A DNA stretch of 64,000 bases from assembly GCA_002050125.1 (NCBI GenBank), contig MWTA01000088.1:57220-121219 (forward strand), read 5' to 3'. The notes below the pieces were generated by a model, which worked only from the letters and a program-made list of their open reading frames with translations, was not told where the DNA came from and made no database searches. This stretch comes from Anaerolineae bacterium UTCFX2. GTDB lineage: Bacteria; Chloroflexota; Anaerolineae; Anaerolineales; UBA4823. A program made the position numbers and the translations under genes. Below, one piece after another: positions 15,063-25,295 of the stretch (the first letter of the stretch is position 1; every line of letters begins with the position of its first letter).

Positions 15063-15791
15063 ATGCGTAAACTTGAATATCTCCTTCTTATTGGGTTTTT
15101 CATAATCGTTCTGGCTGCCGCCGGCTGCAACCGACCTATTCCAGGCAGCCGCCGCGCTTCTGCCACTTCGCTTCCGTCCACCCTTGAGCCACTTTCGCTG
15201 ACGCGCACCAGCCTGTCAGGGCAGATCATGGCGACGCTGACCGCGGCTGGTGGATCGCCGGTGCCTTTATCACAACTTACCCCCACCGCAGTAGCGCAAG
15301 AACACACAGTCACACCTCCGACAGTTCCAGCCACCCCGCAACCAACTGAAACGCCTCCCTCTTCGCCTATTGCGACCCAGCCAGCAGCCGCGGCGACTTC
15401 GACAAGCGCGCCGCCCCAAAAAACCACGCCTCAATCTCTCCAGGAGATTTCCGCGCCGCCGGATATCTACCATTTGCATAAAGGTGAATTCCCCTGGTGT
15501 CTTGCCCGGCGATTTAACGTCAACCCGCGGCAGCTTCTAAGGGTCAACGGTTTTTATATTGGTCAAATCTTCTATCCCGGGCAGCCAGTTTTCTTCCCCG
15601 CAAACCCCAAACCATTCCCAGGAGAACGGATGCTGCGTTACCATCCAGCCAGTTACCGAGTAAGCCGAGGCGACACAATTTTTTCGGTTGCCTGTTATTT
15701 TGGCGATGTAGACCCAATTTTTCTGGCAGAATTCAATGGGCTCAATCCGCCTTACCGCTTGAAAGCGGGTCAGATACTGTCAATTCCTTGA
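15063..15791 (+). CDS. Secreted LysM lipoprotein
   Basis: Surface lipoprotein of 242 residues. The signal peptide ends in a lipobox (LAAAGC, Cys at about residue 22). A long low-complexity Thr/Pro/Ser/Ala segment follows (about 25-125), typical of cell-wall-spanning linkers. Two C-terminal LysM-like domains follow: one at about 133-180 (HLHKGEFPWCLARRFNVNP) and one at about 193-242 (YRVSRGDTIFSVACYFGDV), which bind peptidoglycan-type glycans. A strong RBS (GGAGGG) lies just upstream of the ATG. It ends 9 bases from the convergent vWA gene. The function beyond wall attachment is unknown. Confidence 0.9.
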   Translation: MRKLEYLLLIGFFIIVLAAAGCNRPIPGSRRASATSLPSTLEPLSLTRTSLSGQIMATLTAAGGSPVPLSQLTPTAVAQEHTVTPPTVPATPQPTETPPSSPIATQPAAAATSTSAPPQKTTPQSLQEISAPPDIYHLHKGEFPWCLARRFNVNPRQLLRVNGFYIGQIFYPGQPVFFPANPKPFPGERMLRYHPASYRVSRGDTIFSVACYFGDVDPIFLAEFNGLNPPYRLKAGQILSIP

Positions 15792-15800
15792 AAATTGCAG

Positions 15801-18728
15801 CTAGTGACGGGCGCGCTTCTTAGCCTCTTTTAATCGTTTCAGCGGATCTGTCTGATCCGGGGGGATATGCAGTTCATCTTGATCAGCGGTTGATGCGTTC
15901 GGTGTCGGATGCAGGCTATCGGGCTTCCGTGTTTCTCTTGTAGTCTCAGGGGTAAAACGCACGGATTCCGAGCTTTGTTTCCCTTCTCGCCGGGCACGTT
16001 GGCGCGCCTCAAAGAGGTTGGAGAGCAGTTGCGGCTGGGCAGGACGGGTTTTCTGTTTCGAGTATTGCAGCAATGCATTTACAGAATTGACCACCGGTAA
16101 GAAGTCCTTCTTTCGCAAGGTCAGCCTGCGTATGCCGACATCCAGCGGGAAAAGTAATGCCGCGAAGATCAGCAGCGGCAGCCAAACCTCGCGCGTGCTG
16201 GGAATCGACGGCAGGTTTTGGATAAACGCATCGGCGCTATGAGCCAGTTCGTTGCCGCTGGTAATACTTGCCAGCCGGCTGAGGAACGCCCGGTCAATTC
16301 CTCTGGATTTATACTCCGGCGAATAAGGCATAACAAAACCCAGCGTTGACTGCCCCAGCGACTGATCGCCGTCATTTACCCCCACGCGCGCCAGGTACAC
16401 GCCTGGAATAGAGATGTTGACTCTGGCTTCGTATTTGCCGGCGGAGACTTGTTTCAACTGAAGCTCTTTTTGATCCTGGTCTGGATCGACCAACGAAACC
16501 GCGCCTGTAAGAAAATTGCGCGCGCTGCCATCTGGATTGTACGCCTGTACGTTTATGACGGCTGTGTTATCCTGGACTGAGGCATCCATCGTCAGTCCTT
16601 CAGCTTTTGGAGCCGGGAGCGTCCAACCAACAAGCTGCGATATAAAGCGGGCGGATCCATCCCAGCCCAGCCATTTACTCGCCCACTGACCTTTCAGGTC
16701 CGAGGTCCATACTGCTGCCCGCCCAAGTCCGTACTGCCAGGAAGCTAACAGCGGGTCGCCCCGCGGCGTGATTAAATCCAAACGGGCGGTCTTCTTAGCC
16801 GAAGTGCCGTTGTAGCCCAGTAGGGGCGGCATGGTACGCGGATCGAGCCCTTGCATGACTGCGCTTGGCGCGGATTGGATCGGCAGGAAAGGCTCTTCAA
16901 TGACATACTCGCCGACGGATTCAATGGTCTCTTTCAGAAAGATATCCGGCACGCTCTGAATGTTCGTTGCCGGGTAGAACGTGCCGCCGCCCAGCGCAGC
17001 CAGCGCAGCCAAGTATTCGGCTGAGCCTTCGCCGGCGGCGACAATGCTCAGTGTGATGCCCTGTTGACGCATTGCTTGCGCCAGCGTATTTAATTCTCCG
17101 GTGCGCACCCAGCCATCCGTCATCAGGATGATATGTTTGCGCCGCGCCTGGACTTTCTGCAAAGCCTCGTATGCCGCGGCAATGCCCGCCTGCAGGTTCG
17201 TTTGCCCGTCCGCCTGGATTGTCCCAATTGAATTTTCAAGACCGACTTCATCGACCAGCGGGCTAATTTCCACCGCCCAACGCGGCTGGCTGTCGAATGC
17301 CAGCACACCCAATAAATCCTGTTCTCCTAACGCCGCCGCCGCCCGCATGACCGCTTCTTTGGCAATATCGACTTTCGCCTGTCCAGTCAACTGGGGGGTG
17401 TAGGACTGGTTGAGATCAGGATTATCGCAATGGCAGCGCCCCATGCTCCCCGATTTATCGACCGCCAGGACGAGCGCCAGGTTCGACTGGATCTCTTTAT
17501 CGCGCACGTCCATATCCACGGGCAGCGTCTTCTCCAATGGCGTGCGCAAGTATCCTCCTGCGCCAAAGGATTCGGGACCCCCGATCATCACCAGTCCCTT
17601 GCCTAGATCACGCACATAAACTTGCAGGGTTTCCATTGCCCCTTCGGGCAGCGCCTCGGCTGGGACGCCAACTAGGATGACGCTCTCGTATTCCGCCAAT
17701 TTTTCGAGTTCAGTGGGAAGGCGCTGCGGCGACACGGCTACGGGCGCCATTTCTGCAGCTTGTAATGCTGCAATTATATTTTGACCATCTCCGGGCTGAG
17801 CCTCAACAACCAGGACGGATGGCTGTCCATGGACAATGGTGAACGAGCTTGCCAGGTTGTTTTGTAGCAACTCGTCCGAATCAGCCAGGATTTGCGCCTT
17901 GAAGCGCAGAAAACCGCCAGCCTCGGGGCTGTTTTCCAAATAATCGCTGGCAGAAACGGGGATATCAAATTGGTTCGATCCGGCAAGCAGCCGCAACTCA
18001 ATTGATTTGATCAGCCGTTCATTCAAGAAGAGCCGGAGTTCAGCATTTGTAATGCCCGTGCTTTGAATGTTGCCGGATAAATTGAATTCCTCGCCCCGGC
18101 GGATCTCGCTTGGGGAGGTCAGCGATTCGATATACACCTCGGCTTGATTATTTACCGCGCCGAGTGGCAGGTAGCTGACTTCGATCTGATTTGCCGCCGC
18201 CAGTTCGGATTGTTGAATCGCCTGACCGAGATTCTCGCGTCCGTCAGATAAAAGCACAATTCTTCGCGAACCCTCGTCGGGGAGGATCGCCTGTGCAAGT
18301 TGAAGCGCGCCGGCGATGTTGGTGCGGCTGGCGATCGGGATCGAAGCAATCTCGAGCAGGTGCGCGCTATCAGAGGGCAGCCGGTCGACCATTGCTTCCT
18401 CGCCAAAAACCACAATTGCCGCCTTTTGATTGGTGTTCATGTTAACAACCGCATCTTGAATAAATCTTTCCCCCTGCGCGCGCTGTTCGGGTGTCAGGCT
18501 GTCGGAAGCATCCAAAACAAAGACGGTCGTGACGAGGTTCGAGTTGAGGCGGATCTGGACCCCCGCCAGCGCTAGGACGAGCGCGGTCAGGATCAAAAGG
18601 CGCGCGGCCGAGCTGAGCCAGAAACGATAGGGGTTGGCGCGCAATGGGCTGATCCAGGCTAAACCAAAAAAGAGCGGGAGCGCCAGTAAAAGCCAAAGAT
18701 ATTGAGGATAAACGAATGAAATACTCAT
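15801..18728 (-). CDS. Large vWA-domain membrane protein with glutamine-amidotransferase-like segment
   Basis: A 975-residue protein. Two transmembrane segments lie near the N-terminus (YLWLLLALPLFFGLAW and LLILTALVLALAGV), then a first von Willebrand A domain (VFVLDASDSLTPEQ). A class I glutamine-amidotransferase-like region without a clear catalytic Cys follows (VMIGGPESFGAGGY), then a second vWA domain with a full metal site (LAVDKSGSMG). A last transmembrane segment is near residue 860 and the tail is charged. ATG at 18728 was chosen because it overlaps the preceding stop as ATGA. It is the last gene of the MoxR/vWA operon. Such proteins bind partners through metal-dependent vWA contacts; the client is unknown. 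Confidence 0.9.
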   Translation of the reverse strand: MSISFVYPQYLWLLLALPLFFGLAWISPLRANPYRFWLSSAARLLILTALVLALAGVQIRLNSNLVTTVFVLDASDSLTPEQRAQGERFIQDAVVNMNTNQKAAIVVFGEEAMVDRLPSDSAHLLEIASIPIASRTNIAGALQLAQAILPDEGSRRIVLLSDGRENLGQAIQQSELAAANQIEVSYLPLGAVNNQAEVYIESLTSPSEIRRGEEFNLSGNIQSTGITNAELRLFLNERLIKSIELRLLAGSNQFDIPVSASDYLENSPEAGGFLRFKAQILADSDELLQNNLASSFTIVHGQPSVLVVEAQPGDGQNIIAALQAAEMAPVAVSPQRLPTELEKLAEYESVILVGVPAEALPEGAMETLQVYVRDLGKGLVMIGGPESFGAGGYLRTPLEKTLPVDMDVRDKEIQSNLALVLAVDKSGSMGRCHCDNPDLNQSYTPQLTGQAKVDIAKEAVMRAAAALGEQDLLGVLAFDSQPRWAVEISPLVDEVGLENSIGTIQADGQTNLQAGIAAAYEALQKVQARRKHIILMTDGWVRTGELNTLAQAMRQQGITLSIVAAGEGSAEYLAALAALGGGTFYPATNIQSVPDIFLKETIESVGEYVIEEPFLPIQSAPSAVMQGLDPRTMPPLLGYNGTSAKKTARLDLITPRGDPLLASWQYGLGRAAVWTSDLKGQWASKWLGWDGSARFISQLVGWTLPAPKAEGLTMDASVQDNTAVINVQAYNPDGSARNFLTGAVSLVDPDQDQKELQLKQVSAGKYEARVNISIPGVYLARVGVNDGDQSLGQSTLGFVMPYSPEYKSRGIDRAFLSRLASITSGNELAHSADAFIQNLPSIPSTREVWLPLLIFAALLFPLDVGIRRLTLRKKDFLPVVNSVNALLQYSKQKTRPAQPQLLSNLFEARQRARREGKQSSESVRFTPETTRETRKPDSLHPTPNASTADQDELHIPPDQTDPLKRLKEAKKRARH

Positions 18729-20665
18729 TTCAAATGGGCGCCAGTCCTGGAGCGCGCCGGTAACAGCCGCTGGAGAAGCTCGGAGAGCGTTGCGCGATGA
18801 TAGACCAGCCATTCTATGCTGAGCAAAATGACCGCCAGAAGGGCAATCAACCGCCACCATTCACGATTTGTGGTAATCACGGACATTTCGACGGGCGAGC
18901 TTTCTGCGCCGGTTAAATGCACAGTCCTCGTGGGCGCAATTTGTGATTCTTGAGGAGAAAAAAGATTGACCGCAAATTGTTGTATATCCTCGTTGTCAGT
19001 AGATATTGAATACAAACCCAGTTGGTCGGTCTCGTTAAAAACCGATTCATGAATGGCAGGATCGATCTCAACCCGTGAACCATCCGGGCGGATGATCCGG
19101 ATGATAGAATTGGCAGCTACCTCTGAAGGTGCAAACCCTGCCAGGTTTATAGGCGCGCCGGGTTGAATTTCGGCTGGCGCCAGGTTTAGACTGCCGGGAG
19201 TAAGCCAGGTCATCAGATTCGAGATCAGGATTGGGAACGCTACTTGTAATGGCAGATCGGAGCGGCTGAGTTCGAATGCGAGCACAGCTATCCGCCGGCC
19301 TTCCTTTTCACCAACAAACAATAATGGGTCGCGGGCTTGGGGGGTGGAACTCCGGTCTTCGATGAGAGGCATTGCCCATTCTGGTGGAGTAATTTTTACC
19401 GCATCCAGAATGTTGACGCCCGAAAGATCGACATGCTCGACCAGCGGGTTCACCGGCTCGGCTTTAACGGGAATGGGAAGATCGAGCTTGCCGGTGACCG
19501 TGAAGAATTCAGTACTTACAGGCGGTGCGATGAACAGGATATTCGCCCCGGCAGGTATTTCTCCCGCCGGGATATTGCCATCGAAAACCAATAATTCAAC
19601 TTGCGCATCGATCGGATCGCCTGGATTGATCACCAGCAGATCCAGCGAGGGAATCAGGCTGAACGCCGTCTCGAGGAACAGGTTGCCTTGGCTGACCAGA
19701 ACGGTTTTGATCGTTCCAGTTTGGCGGTTCACTGCAAACGCCCTGTCGTCCAGTGCCAGGAAATCGATACCCGTCTCGGATTCGAGCAGGCGCGCCTCGA
19801 TCACCTGGGTCGTGCTGATGACCCCGCTCACTAAAGCCGATTGCTCGGATCCCGGCGGGATATCCAAATCGGCTGTGCTGATCAGCGCACCGTCGGCAAA
19901 AAAGCCCAGCCGGCGCGCGACCGCTTCGCGGCTGTAATTGGCTACCTGCGCAAATGCGGTCAGGCTCAAGTCCGCCGGGTTTGTCTGAAGCGAAAGCATT
20001 TGGACGGCTTGATTCTTATTGCTTGCGCCTATTGGAACGAAACGGAACGTGCCGGGCAGACTGCTGAATTGCGGCATTTCGACATTACCATCCGAGAGCA
20101 TTACGGTTAACGCATCCTGTTGGCGCCGCGTAATTGCAGCAGCGATCTGCAGCGCGGACGCCATATCGCTTTCGCCAGGTTCGGCTCGAATCTGTGAAAT
20201 CGCCTGGTTTACTGCCCGCCGGTCGGTGTTCAGTGAAACCAGCGTCCGCGGTCGGATTCCCGCGGCGATCACAGTCACGCGGGCGTTGCTGGAAAGCGAT
20301 TTCACCAAATCGAACGCGGTCTGTTTTGCTTTCTCTATCCGGCTAGGCTCGACATCGTTTGCAGCCATACTGGCTGATGTATCAATGACTAGAATCAGAC
20401 TTTGATTCAGGATTTCCGCTGACTGGGAAGCCGGGCGGGCGATTGCCAGAATGAGCGCGCCCAGGAAGAGTAATTGCAGGATGAGCAAAATGTTTCGCTG
20501 CAGACGCTGCCAGGGGACGTTCGCTTGCACGTCGCGCACCATTCGGCGCCACAGGTAGGTGCTGGAGACCGGACGCTCGTCGCGGCGGAGCTTCAGCAAA
20601 TACATTAGAACAATCAGCGGAAGCAGCAGCGCCAGTCCAAAACCGGCGACGTTCAAAAAACTCAT
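18725..20665 (-). CDS. BatA-type vWA membrane protein
   Basis: A 646-residue membrane protein with the double-transmembrane N-terminus common to Bat proteins (LLLPLIVLMYLLKLRR, then ILLILQLLFLGALILAIARP). A vWA domain starts at about residue 88 and has the metal-site motif VIDTSASM. The C-terminal part is beta-rich, followed by a final hydrophobic segment near residue 615 (LIALLAVILLSIEWLVY). It overlaps DUF58 upstream and the large vWA gene downstream by four bases each, so the three are translationally coupled. Bat-family proteins act with MoxR ATPases in assembly or stress tolerance. Confidence 0.9.
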   Translation of the reverse strand: MSFLNVAGFGLALLLPLIVLMYLLKLRRDERPVSSTYLWRRMVRDVQANVPWQRLQRNILLILQLLFLGALILAIARPASQSAEILNQSLILVIDTSASMAANDVEPSRIEKAKQTAFDLVKSLSSNARVTVIAAGIRPRTLVSLNTDRRAVNQAISQIRAEPGESDMASALQIAAAITRRQQDALTVMLSDGNVEMPQFSSLPGTFRFVPIGASNKNQAVQMLSLQTNPADLSLTAFAQVANYSREAVARRLGFFADGALISTADLDIPPGSEQSALVSGVISTTQVIEARLLESETGIDFLALDDRAFAVNRQTGTIKTVLVSQGNLFLETAFSLIPSLDLLVINPGDPIDAQVELLVFDGNIPAGEIPAGANILFIAPPVSTEFFTVTGKLDLPIPVKAEPVNPLVEHVDLSGVNILDAVKITPPEWAMPLIEDRSSTPQARDPLLFVGEKEGRRIAVLAFELSRSDLPLQVAFPILISNLMTWLTPGSLNLAPAEIQPGAPINLAGFAPSEVAANSIIRIIRPDGSRVEIDPAIHESVFNETDQLGLYSISTDNEDIQQFAVNLFSPQESQIAPTRTVHLTGAESSPVEMSVITTNREWWRLIALLAVILLSIEWLVYHRATLSELLQRLLPARSRTGAHLK

Positions 20666-21546
20666 ACCAGAACACCCTGGGTGGGCAGCGTGGAAAACAT
20701 CAGCTCTTCAATTGCTATGGTGGTCGTCACCGGGATATATGCCACGTCTCTGGCAGCGCAAAATTGCTGCCACTGGGTCTGCCACGCGGTGAAGATTTTC
20801 CGGTATTGCCGCAGCGTTTCGAAATCGGCGGTGACTTCGACTTCCGCTTGGTTCTCGCGATCCACCAGAGAAAAATCCCCAGAAAGAGTTGGTTCGATTT
20901 CATCGGGAGACAGTATGTGAAACAGCGCCACCGCGTTTCCCAGGCTGCTGACGCGGTTGACCAGGTTCTGCCAATGATCTCCAAACAAATCGCTAAACAC
21001 GAACACGATCCCATGGTCTTGTTTTAATGGTTCAACAACGGAATTCTCGATCAATCCCTCCGGCTTAGCCGGCGCAAGGGATTGCAGATAGTTGAAAAGG
21101 GTGAGTGCAGAGCGTTTACCGCGCACGGGTTTTAGGCTTGGAGCGCGCTCTCCGGAAGAATACATCGCCTGAACCCTGACGCGGTCGAGATTGACCAGCC
21201 CGATATAACCCAAAGAAGCGGCGGTCCGAATTGCATATTCGAACTTGTTTGGCTCGCCCCAGTCCATCGAAGGGCTGTTATCGATCAACAGATTGATGGT
21301 AATTTCTTGCTCTTCAACGAACAATTTGACAAACAGCTTCTCTAAGCGCGCGTAAGCGTTCCAATCGATCCTGCGGAAATCATCGCCAAGCGCATAAGGT
21401 CGGAAGTCGGCGAACTCCACTGAATGGCCGCGCCGGCTGCTGCGCCGCTCGCCTTGCGTCTGGGTTGCGGCGAGACGGCGAAACACCAGCGCCAGACTTT
21501 CAAGCCGGCGCAGATACGATTCGCTGAATAATCGTTCGGTCGTCAT
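20662..21546 (-). CDS. DUF58-domain protein (MoxR operon)
   Basis: A 294-residue soluble protein. The DUF58 signature RPYALGDDFRRIDWNAYARL (about residues 50-70) is complete, and the following region is a vWA-like fold with DNSPSMDWG. DUF58 proteins are almost always encoded beside MoxR ATPases and probably act as substrate adaptors. It starts within the stop of moxR (ATGA at 21543-21546) and overlaps the next vWA gene by four bases. Confidence 0.92.
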   Translation of the reverse strand: MTTERLFSESYLRRLESLALVFRRLAATQTQGERRSSRRGHSVEFADFRPYALGDDFRRIDWNAYARLEKLFVKLFVEEQEITINLLIDNSPSMDWGEPNKFEYAIRTAASLGYIGLVNLDRVRVQAMYSSGERAPSLKPVRGKRSALTLFNYLQSLAPAKPEGLIENSVVEPLKQDHGIVFVFSDLFGDHWQNLVNRVSSLGNAVALFHILSPDEIEPTLSGDFSLVDRENQAEVEVTADFETLRQYRKIFTAWQTQWQQFCAARDVAYIPVTTTIAIEELMFSTLPTQGVLV

Positions 21547-22535
21547 GCCTTGACGGATATCTGCTCGCCCAGGTGGGTGATGATTTGGTCGGCGGTGATC
21601 CCTTCAGCCTGAGCGTCGAAATTGAGGATCAGACGATGGCGCATAGCCGGCAGCGAGGCGTTGCGGATATCGTCATAGGCGACGTTGAACCGCCCGTCTA
21701 TCAGCGCGAATATTTTCCCCGCCAGGACCATCGCTTGTAACCCACGCGGGCTTGCGCCGTAGCGCACATAATCTTGAACGATTTGCGGCGTAGAAGGCTG
21801 ACCGGGGTGAGTTGCAGTAAGCAATTGAGCGGCAAATTCGGTTACGTGCGGCGCAATGGGCACGGCGCGCGCCAGCTTCTGCATCTCGAGGATCGTTTGC
21901 CCCTGGGTAATTTGACCGGCTGAGGGCGATCCGGCGGCGGTTGTCCGGTCGGCAATCTCGACCAGTTCAGCTATAGCGGGGAATGGTACGTCGATCTTGA
22001 AGAAGAAACGGTCGAGTTGCGCTTCTGGCAGCGGGTAAGTGCCCTCCATCTCCAAGGGATTTTGGGTAGCCAGCACAAAAAATGGTTCTGGCAGGCTGCG
22101 GGTAGCTTTTGCCACGGTTACGGAATGTTCCTGCATGGCTTCGAGCATCGCCGATTGGGTTTTCGGGGTGGCGCGGTTGATTTCATCCGCCAGGATCAAG
22201 TTAGCAAAAATCGGTCCCGCCTCGAACTGGAACTGTCTGCGCCCGCTCTCATCCTCTACGATCAAATTCGTGCCGACGATGTCGCTGGGCATCAAATCGG
22301 GCGTGAATTGGATTCTTGAAAAACTGCAGTCGATCGTCTGGGACAGCGTTCGCACCAGCATCGTTTTGCCGAGGCCCGGCACGCCCTCCAGCAAGGCGTT
22401 TCCGCCTGCCAATAGCGTGATCAAGGTTTGGCGGATCAACGCTTGCTGACCGACAATCACGCGGCCAACTTCGGCTTCAATGTCGTTGACGAGCTGGCGA
22501 AATTGTTCTGGGGTGGGTGGTTGATCTGTCATCAT
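21543..22535 (-). CDS. MoxR-family AAA+ ATPase
   Basis: AAA+ chaperone-like ATPase of the MoxR family, 330 residues. Walker A is EGVPGLGKTML (about residue 57), Walker B LILADEINRATPK (about 112), and sensor-1 VLATQNPLEMEGTYPLPEAQ. The C-terminal lid holds RYGASPRGLQAMV. MoxR ATPases remodel or insert metal into partner proteins held by vWA-domain partners, which here follow directly. The gap to the upstream coiled-coil protein gene is 26 bases. Confidence 0.95.
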   Translation of the reverse strand: MMTDQPPTPEQFRQLVNDIEAEVGRVIVGQQALIRQTLITLLAGGNALLEGVPGLGKTMLVRTLSQTIDCSFSRIQFTPDLMPSDIVGTNLIVEDESGRRQFQFEAGPIFANLILADEINRATPKTQSAMLEAMQEHSVTVAKATRSLPEPFFVLATQNPLEMEGTYPLPEAQLDRFFFKIDVPFPAIAELVEIADRTTAAGSPSAGQITQGQTILEMQKLARAVPIAPHVTEFAAQLLTATHPGQPSTPQIVQDYVRYGASPRGLQAMVLAGKIFALIDGRFNVAYDDIRNASLPAMRHRLILNFDAQAEGITADQIITHLGEQISVKA

Positions 22536-22561
22536 TGCTCCAGTCTGGTCAAAATTCCTCT

Positions 22562-24148
22562 CTAATTTCCTGGCTCCAGCGAGGCAAAATAATCCCGCAC
22601 GAAGTCGCGAAGATCTCCAGGAATAAAATCTTTTTGCATGGCTTGGTTCGCCGCGGACAGGTACTGAAAAAAGACCTGATTGTAAGGCACTAAAGAGGGA
22701 TTGGCGATTCCGGCTTGCGGCGACTGACCCTCGATTGAGGTCGTTTCACCCTCTTGGAGTTCCTGCCCGGGGATAAACAGCTCGTTTTCGCTCGTCCCGG
22801 GGCGCTCCCAGGGTGAATAGACTTGGTTGTCCAGGCTCCCAAGCGGCGCATCGGCAGCGTTCCCTTGGGGGCGCACATTAGTTCGTCCGCCGCGCGCGGG
22901 AGGGAGTTGGTTCGCGAACGATCCACCGCCAGCGCCCGGTTGCGCTCCTGAACCTGGAGCAGCCCCAGGGTTTTGCGCGCCAGCCTGACCCGAATTTGGC
23001 GAGGTAGACTTCGCAGTCTGTGAAAGCGCCTGCCGGCTGGCTTGAGCTTGCGCCAAAGCAGCCTGGATCGCCTGCTGACTGGAAATCTGTTTTTCGAGCT
23101 CCTTCATGCTCGCTTGGGAGGCGATCGCAGCTTGTTGAGCGGCGTCTTTATCGCCCGCTTGAATCGCCTGAGCCAGATCTGAGAGGGACTGACCCAAGGA
23201 ATTGTTCCCCAACTGGAACGATGAAGCAGCCATTTGCGCCAGATTGCGCGCGAGCTGTTCACGCTCTGCCGGTGACATGTCGTCTAGCTTCTCACTGAGC
23301 GCCTGGAGCGCCTCTGAGGCAGAATCTTGTTTACCTGATTCGTCCTGCGAACCGGCAAGCTCGGATAAGCGGTTCGCAAATGATTGCAGCAAAGTTTCGG
23401 TTGATCCCAGGCTTGGATCCATATCCCGGCGCAGCGCTTCTTCAAAGCGTGACAAGTCGGCAATTGCCTGTTCCAGGTCGCCCGGGTTATTGCGCAGCGC
23501 TTCAGCCAGTTGCTCTAACTTTTTTATCAACTCCTGTTTTTCTTCGTCTGTAAGCTGGGCTGATTCCTCGACGCTTTCTTTGAAAGCCTCAATTTTCTCA
23601 GCCTGCGCCTGCGCCTGCTCTTTGATTGCCGCCCGCTCCTGAAGCAAAAGGGTCATCGGGTTGCGGATTTGGGTCAGCAGCAGGCTGATGACGAGCAGTG
23701 TTAAGCCAACTACCGCGGGTTTCCAATGCCACGGGATGGGTAAGTCCTGCTCTGGATGGACTGCAGCGGCAGCCCGAAGCGCATCCTCGCGCTGGCGGAT
23801 GATTAAACCGGATAGCAAATTTGATGAAGTGAGTTTGGGGTCGATATTCGTAAACGCCAGTGCAGTTGACAACCGCTCTTTCAGTCCAAGCGCCTGGTCA
23901 ACATTTCGGGCGGCGGTCATCAATGACTTAGGCGCAAGCCAACCCAACCCCGCCACAACGATTAGCCAGACTGGGAAAGGGATTACCGTCCAGACCGCCA
24001 GATCTGGCACAGGGATCAGCCGTCCAATTATCTGAATCGCAATCGCCAGCGCGGCTGGTATCCAAAGCGTGGTTTGGAGCATGGCAAGCGTATCTTGCAA
24101 TCTGATCCGGCGGCGGAATTGGCTTAGATAAGTTTCTAATTCCATCAT
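22562..24148 (-). CDS. Coiled-coil membrane protein of the MoxR/vWA operon
   Basis: A 528-residue protein similar in layout to DUF4175-type proteins found in MoxR operons; that resemblance is only moderate. It has hydrophobic segments near residues 25-45, 50-70 and about 150-165 (VVGLTLLVISLLLTQI). A long Glu/Gln/Ala-rich coiled coil follows at about 170-355 (KIEAFKESVEESAQLTDEEK), then a Gly/Pro/Ala/Gln low-complexity linker at about 375-430. The conserved C-terminal tail contains NQVFFQYLSAANQAMQKD and ends LRDFVRDYFASLEP. The extended coil suggests a spacer or tether. Eight bases separate it from the ABC permease gene. Confidence 0.85.
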   Translation of the reverse strand: MMELETYLSQFRRRIRLQDTLAMLQTTLWIPAALAIAIQIIGRLIPVPDLAVWTVIPFPVWLIVVAGLGWLAPKSLMTAARNVDQALGLKERLSTALAFTNIDPKLTSSNLLSGLIIRQREDALRAAAAVHPEQDLPIPWHWKPAVVGLTLLVISLLLTQIRNPMTLLLQERAAIKEQAQAQAEKIEAFKESVEESAQLTDEEKQELIKKLEQLAEALRNNPGDLEQAIADLSRFEEALRRDMDPSLGSTETLLQSFANRLSELAGSQDESGKQDSASEALQALSEKLDDMSPAEREQLARNLAQMAASSFQLGNNSLGQSLSDLAQAIQAGDKDAAQQAAIASQASMKELEKQISSQQAIQAALAQAQASRQALSQTAKSTSPNSGQAGAQNPGAAPGSGAQPGAGGGSFANQLPPARGGRTNVRPQGNAADAPLGSLDNQVYSPWERPGTSENELFIPGQELQEGETTSIEGQSPQAGIANPSLVPYNQVFFQYLSAANQAMQKDFIPGDLRDFVRDYFASLEPGN

Positions 24149-24155
24149 GGCATAA

Positions 24156-25295
24156 CTAATCTTGAATGGCGCTTACCGGACGGGGATTGGGAGATAGTCC
24201 CAGCGGTTCCGGCGTCGGCGTTAACAGATCTGGCGCGGTCTGTTCAACAGGGGCGCCTGTGGTTTCAATGACTGGGGTGGGGCTGGCAATAATGATGTTT
24301 TCATAGCGATTGGTCGATGCCAGATAGCCGATACCCACCAAACCCAGCAAACCAAACAGCAAAACAAAGGCGAGTAAAACTTCGTACCAACGGATTTGCC
24401 ACCTGCGGATTGGTCGCACCAGCCGCGTCGACAACCCATAAAGAATCAAGGTGATAAGCAAATAGAGCGGCAGCCCATAATGGTAGGCGGGTCTTGGGAT
24501 GCTGTACTGATCGATCGGAGCGGCGCCTAGAATCCAATATATCGGGTTTCCAAGCATCCAGAATGCGCTGGAGATGCTGTCTGGGCTGATCGAAGGCTGA
24601 AACGTGGAAGCGAGCACCATAATCGGGCTCGGCGTCATGAGCCACCGTTCCGGTTCTTGTTGTTTGAGAATGCCAGAGAGCAGTGCGGCGAAGATGGGCC
24701 CAAAGAGCAACAGCCCAATTGTAAGGTACGTCAAAACCGTCGCTCGACCGCTGCGATTCAACAGGGTCGAATAAAAGAGACCGATGACGCCAAACATCAC
24801 CGTAATAACAACCAGTGCGATCAGCGCCTTGATCATGTCGCGCGCGTTGATCCCGCCAAAAATAAAAATTAGGCTAGCCATGGGTACTGCTGCAAAAAGG
24901 ATCAGAAAGACGTAACCCATCGAGGCAAAAAGCTTGCCCCATAAGATCCGAGCCGGCGAAAGCGGCGTGGTCATCAACATTTCATAGGTCTGGCGTTCGC
25001 GCTCGCCGCTGATCTCGCCCGAGGTGATCGAGGGTGTGATCGCCGCGATCAGGAAAAGCAGCAGGAATGCCAACCCGGTAAAAAGGATTTGCCCAACCTG
25101 TGGGCTGATGGGGCTGGTCGAGTATTGCGAGGATGCAAGGGCGACTTGATACAGCGCGTAGAGGATCAGCCCCATGAATAATAGCGACACCGTAAGCGTC
25201 AGAAACGCCCTCATCCCGCGCATTCTTGAGCGCAGCTCTTTCACAATGATTGGATTTACATCCAAGGGCTTATCCATACGAAAAATCCAGTTCAC
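24156..25295 (-). CDS. ABC-2 type transporter permease
   Basis: A 379-residue integral membrane protein with about six hydrophobic segments (such as FLTLTVSLLFMGLILYALY and LFTGLAFLLLFLIAAIT). It carries the ABC-2 signature SGEISGERERQTYEMLMTTPL, which contacts the ATPase. The C-terminal tail is extracytoplasmic and Pro/Thr-rich. The start is a GTG overlapping the ATPase stop (25292-25295), so it is translationally coupled; an in-frame ATG six codons later is possible. Pairing with the ATPase and MoxR genes resembles gliding- or surface-assembly exporters, but the cargo is unknown. Confidence 0.93.
   Translation of the reverse strand: MNWIFRMDKPLDVNPIIVKELRSRMRGMRAFLTLTVSLLFMGLILYALYQVALASSQYSTSPISPQVGQILFTGLAFLLLFLIAAITPSITSGEISGERERQTYEMLMTTPLSPARILWGKLFASMGYVFLILFAAVPMASLIFIFGGINARDMIKALIALVVITVMFGVIGLFYSTLLNRSGRATVLTYLTIGLLLFGPIFAALLSGILKQQEPERWLMTPSPIMVLASTFQPSISPDSISSAFWMLGNPIYWILGAAPIDQYSIPRPAYHYGLPLYLLITLILYGLSTRLVRPIRRWQIRWYEVLLAFVLLFGLLGLVGIGYLASTNRYENIIIASPTPVIETTGAPVEQTAPDLLTPTPEPLGLSPNPRPVSAIQD

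Noticed and set aside
18729..18860. N-terminal extension of the large vWA protein
   Set aside because: It overlaps the preceding vWA gene by over 130 bases, whereas the ATG at 18728 gives a clean ATGA overlap and begins right before the first membrane helix.
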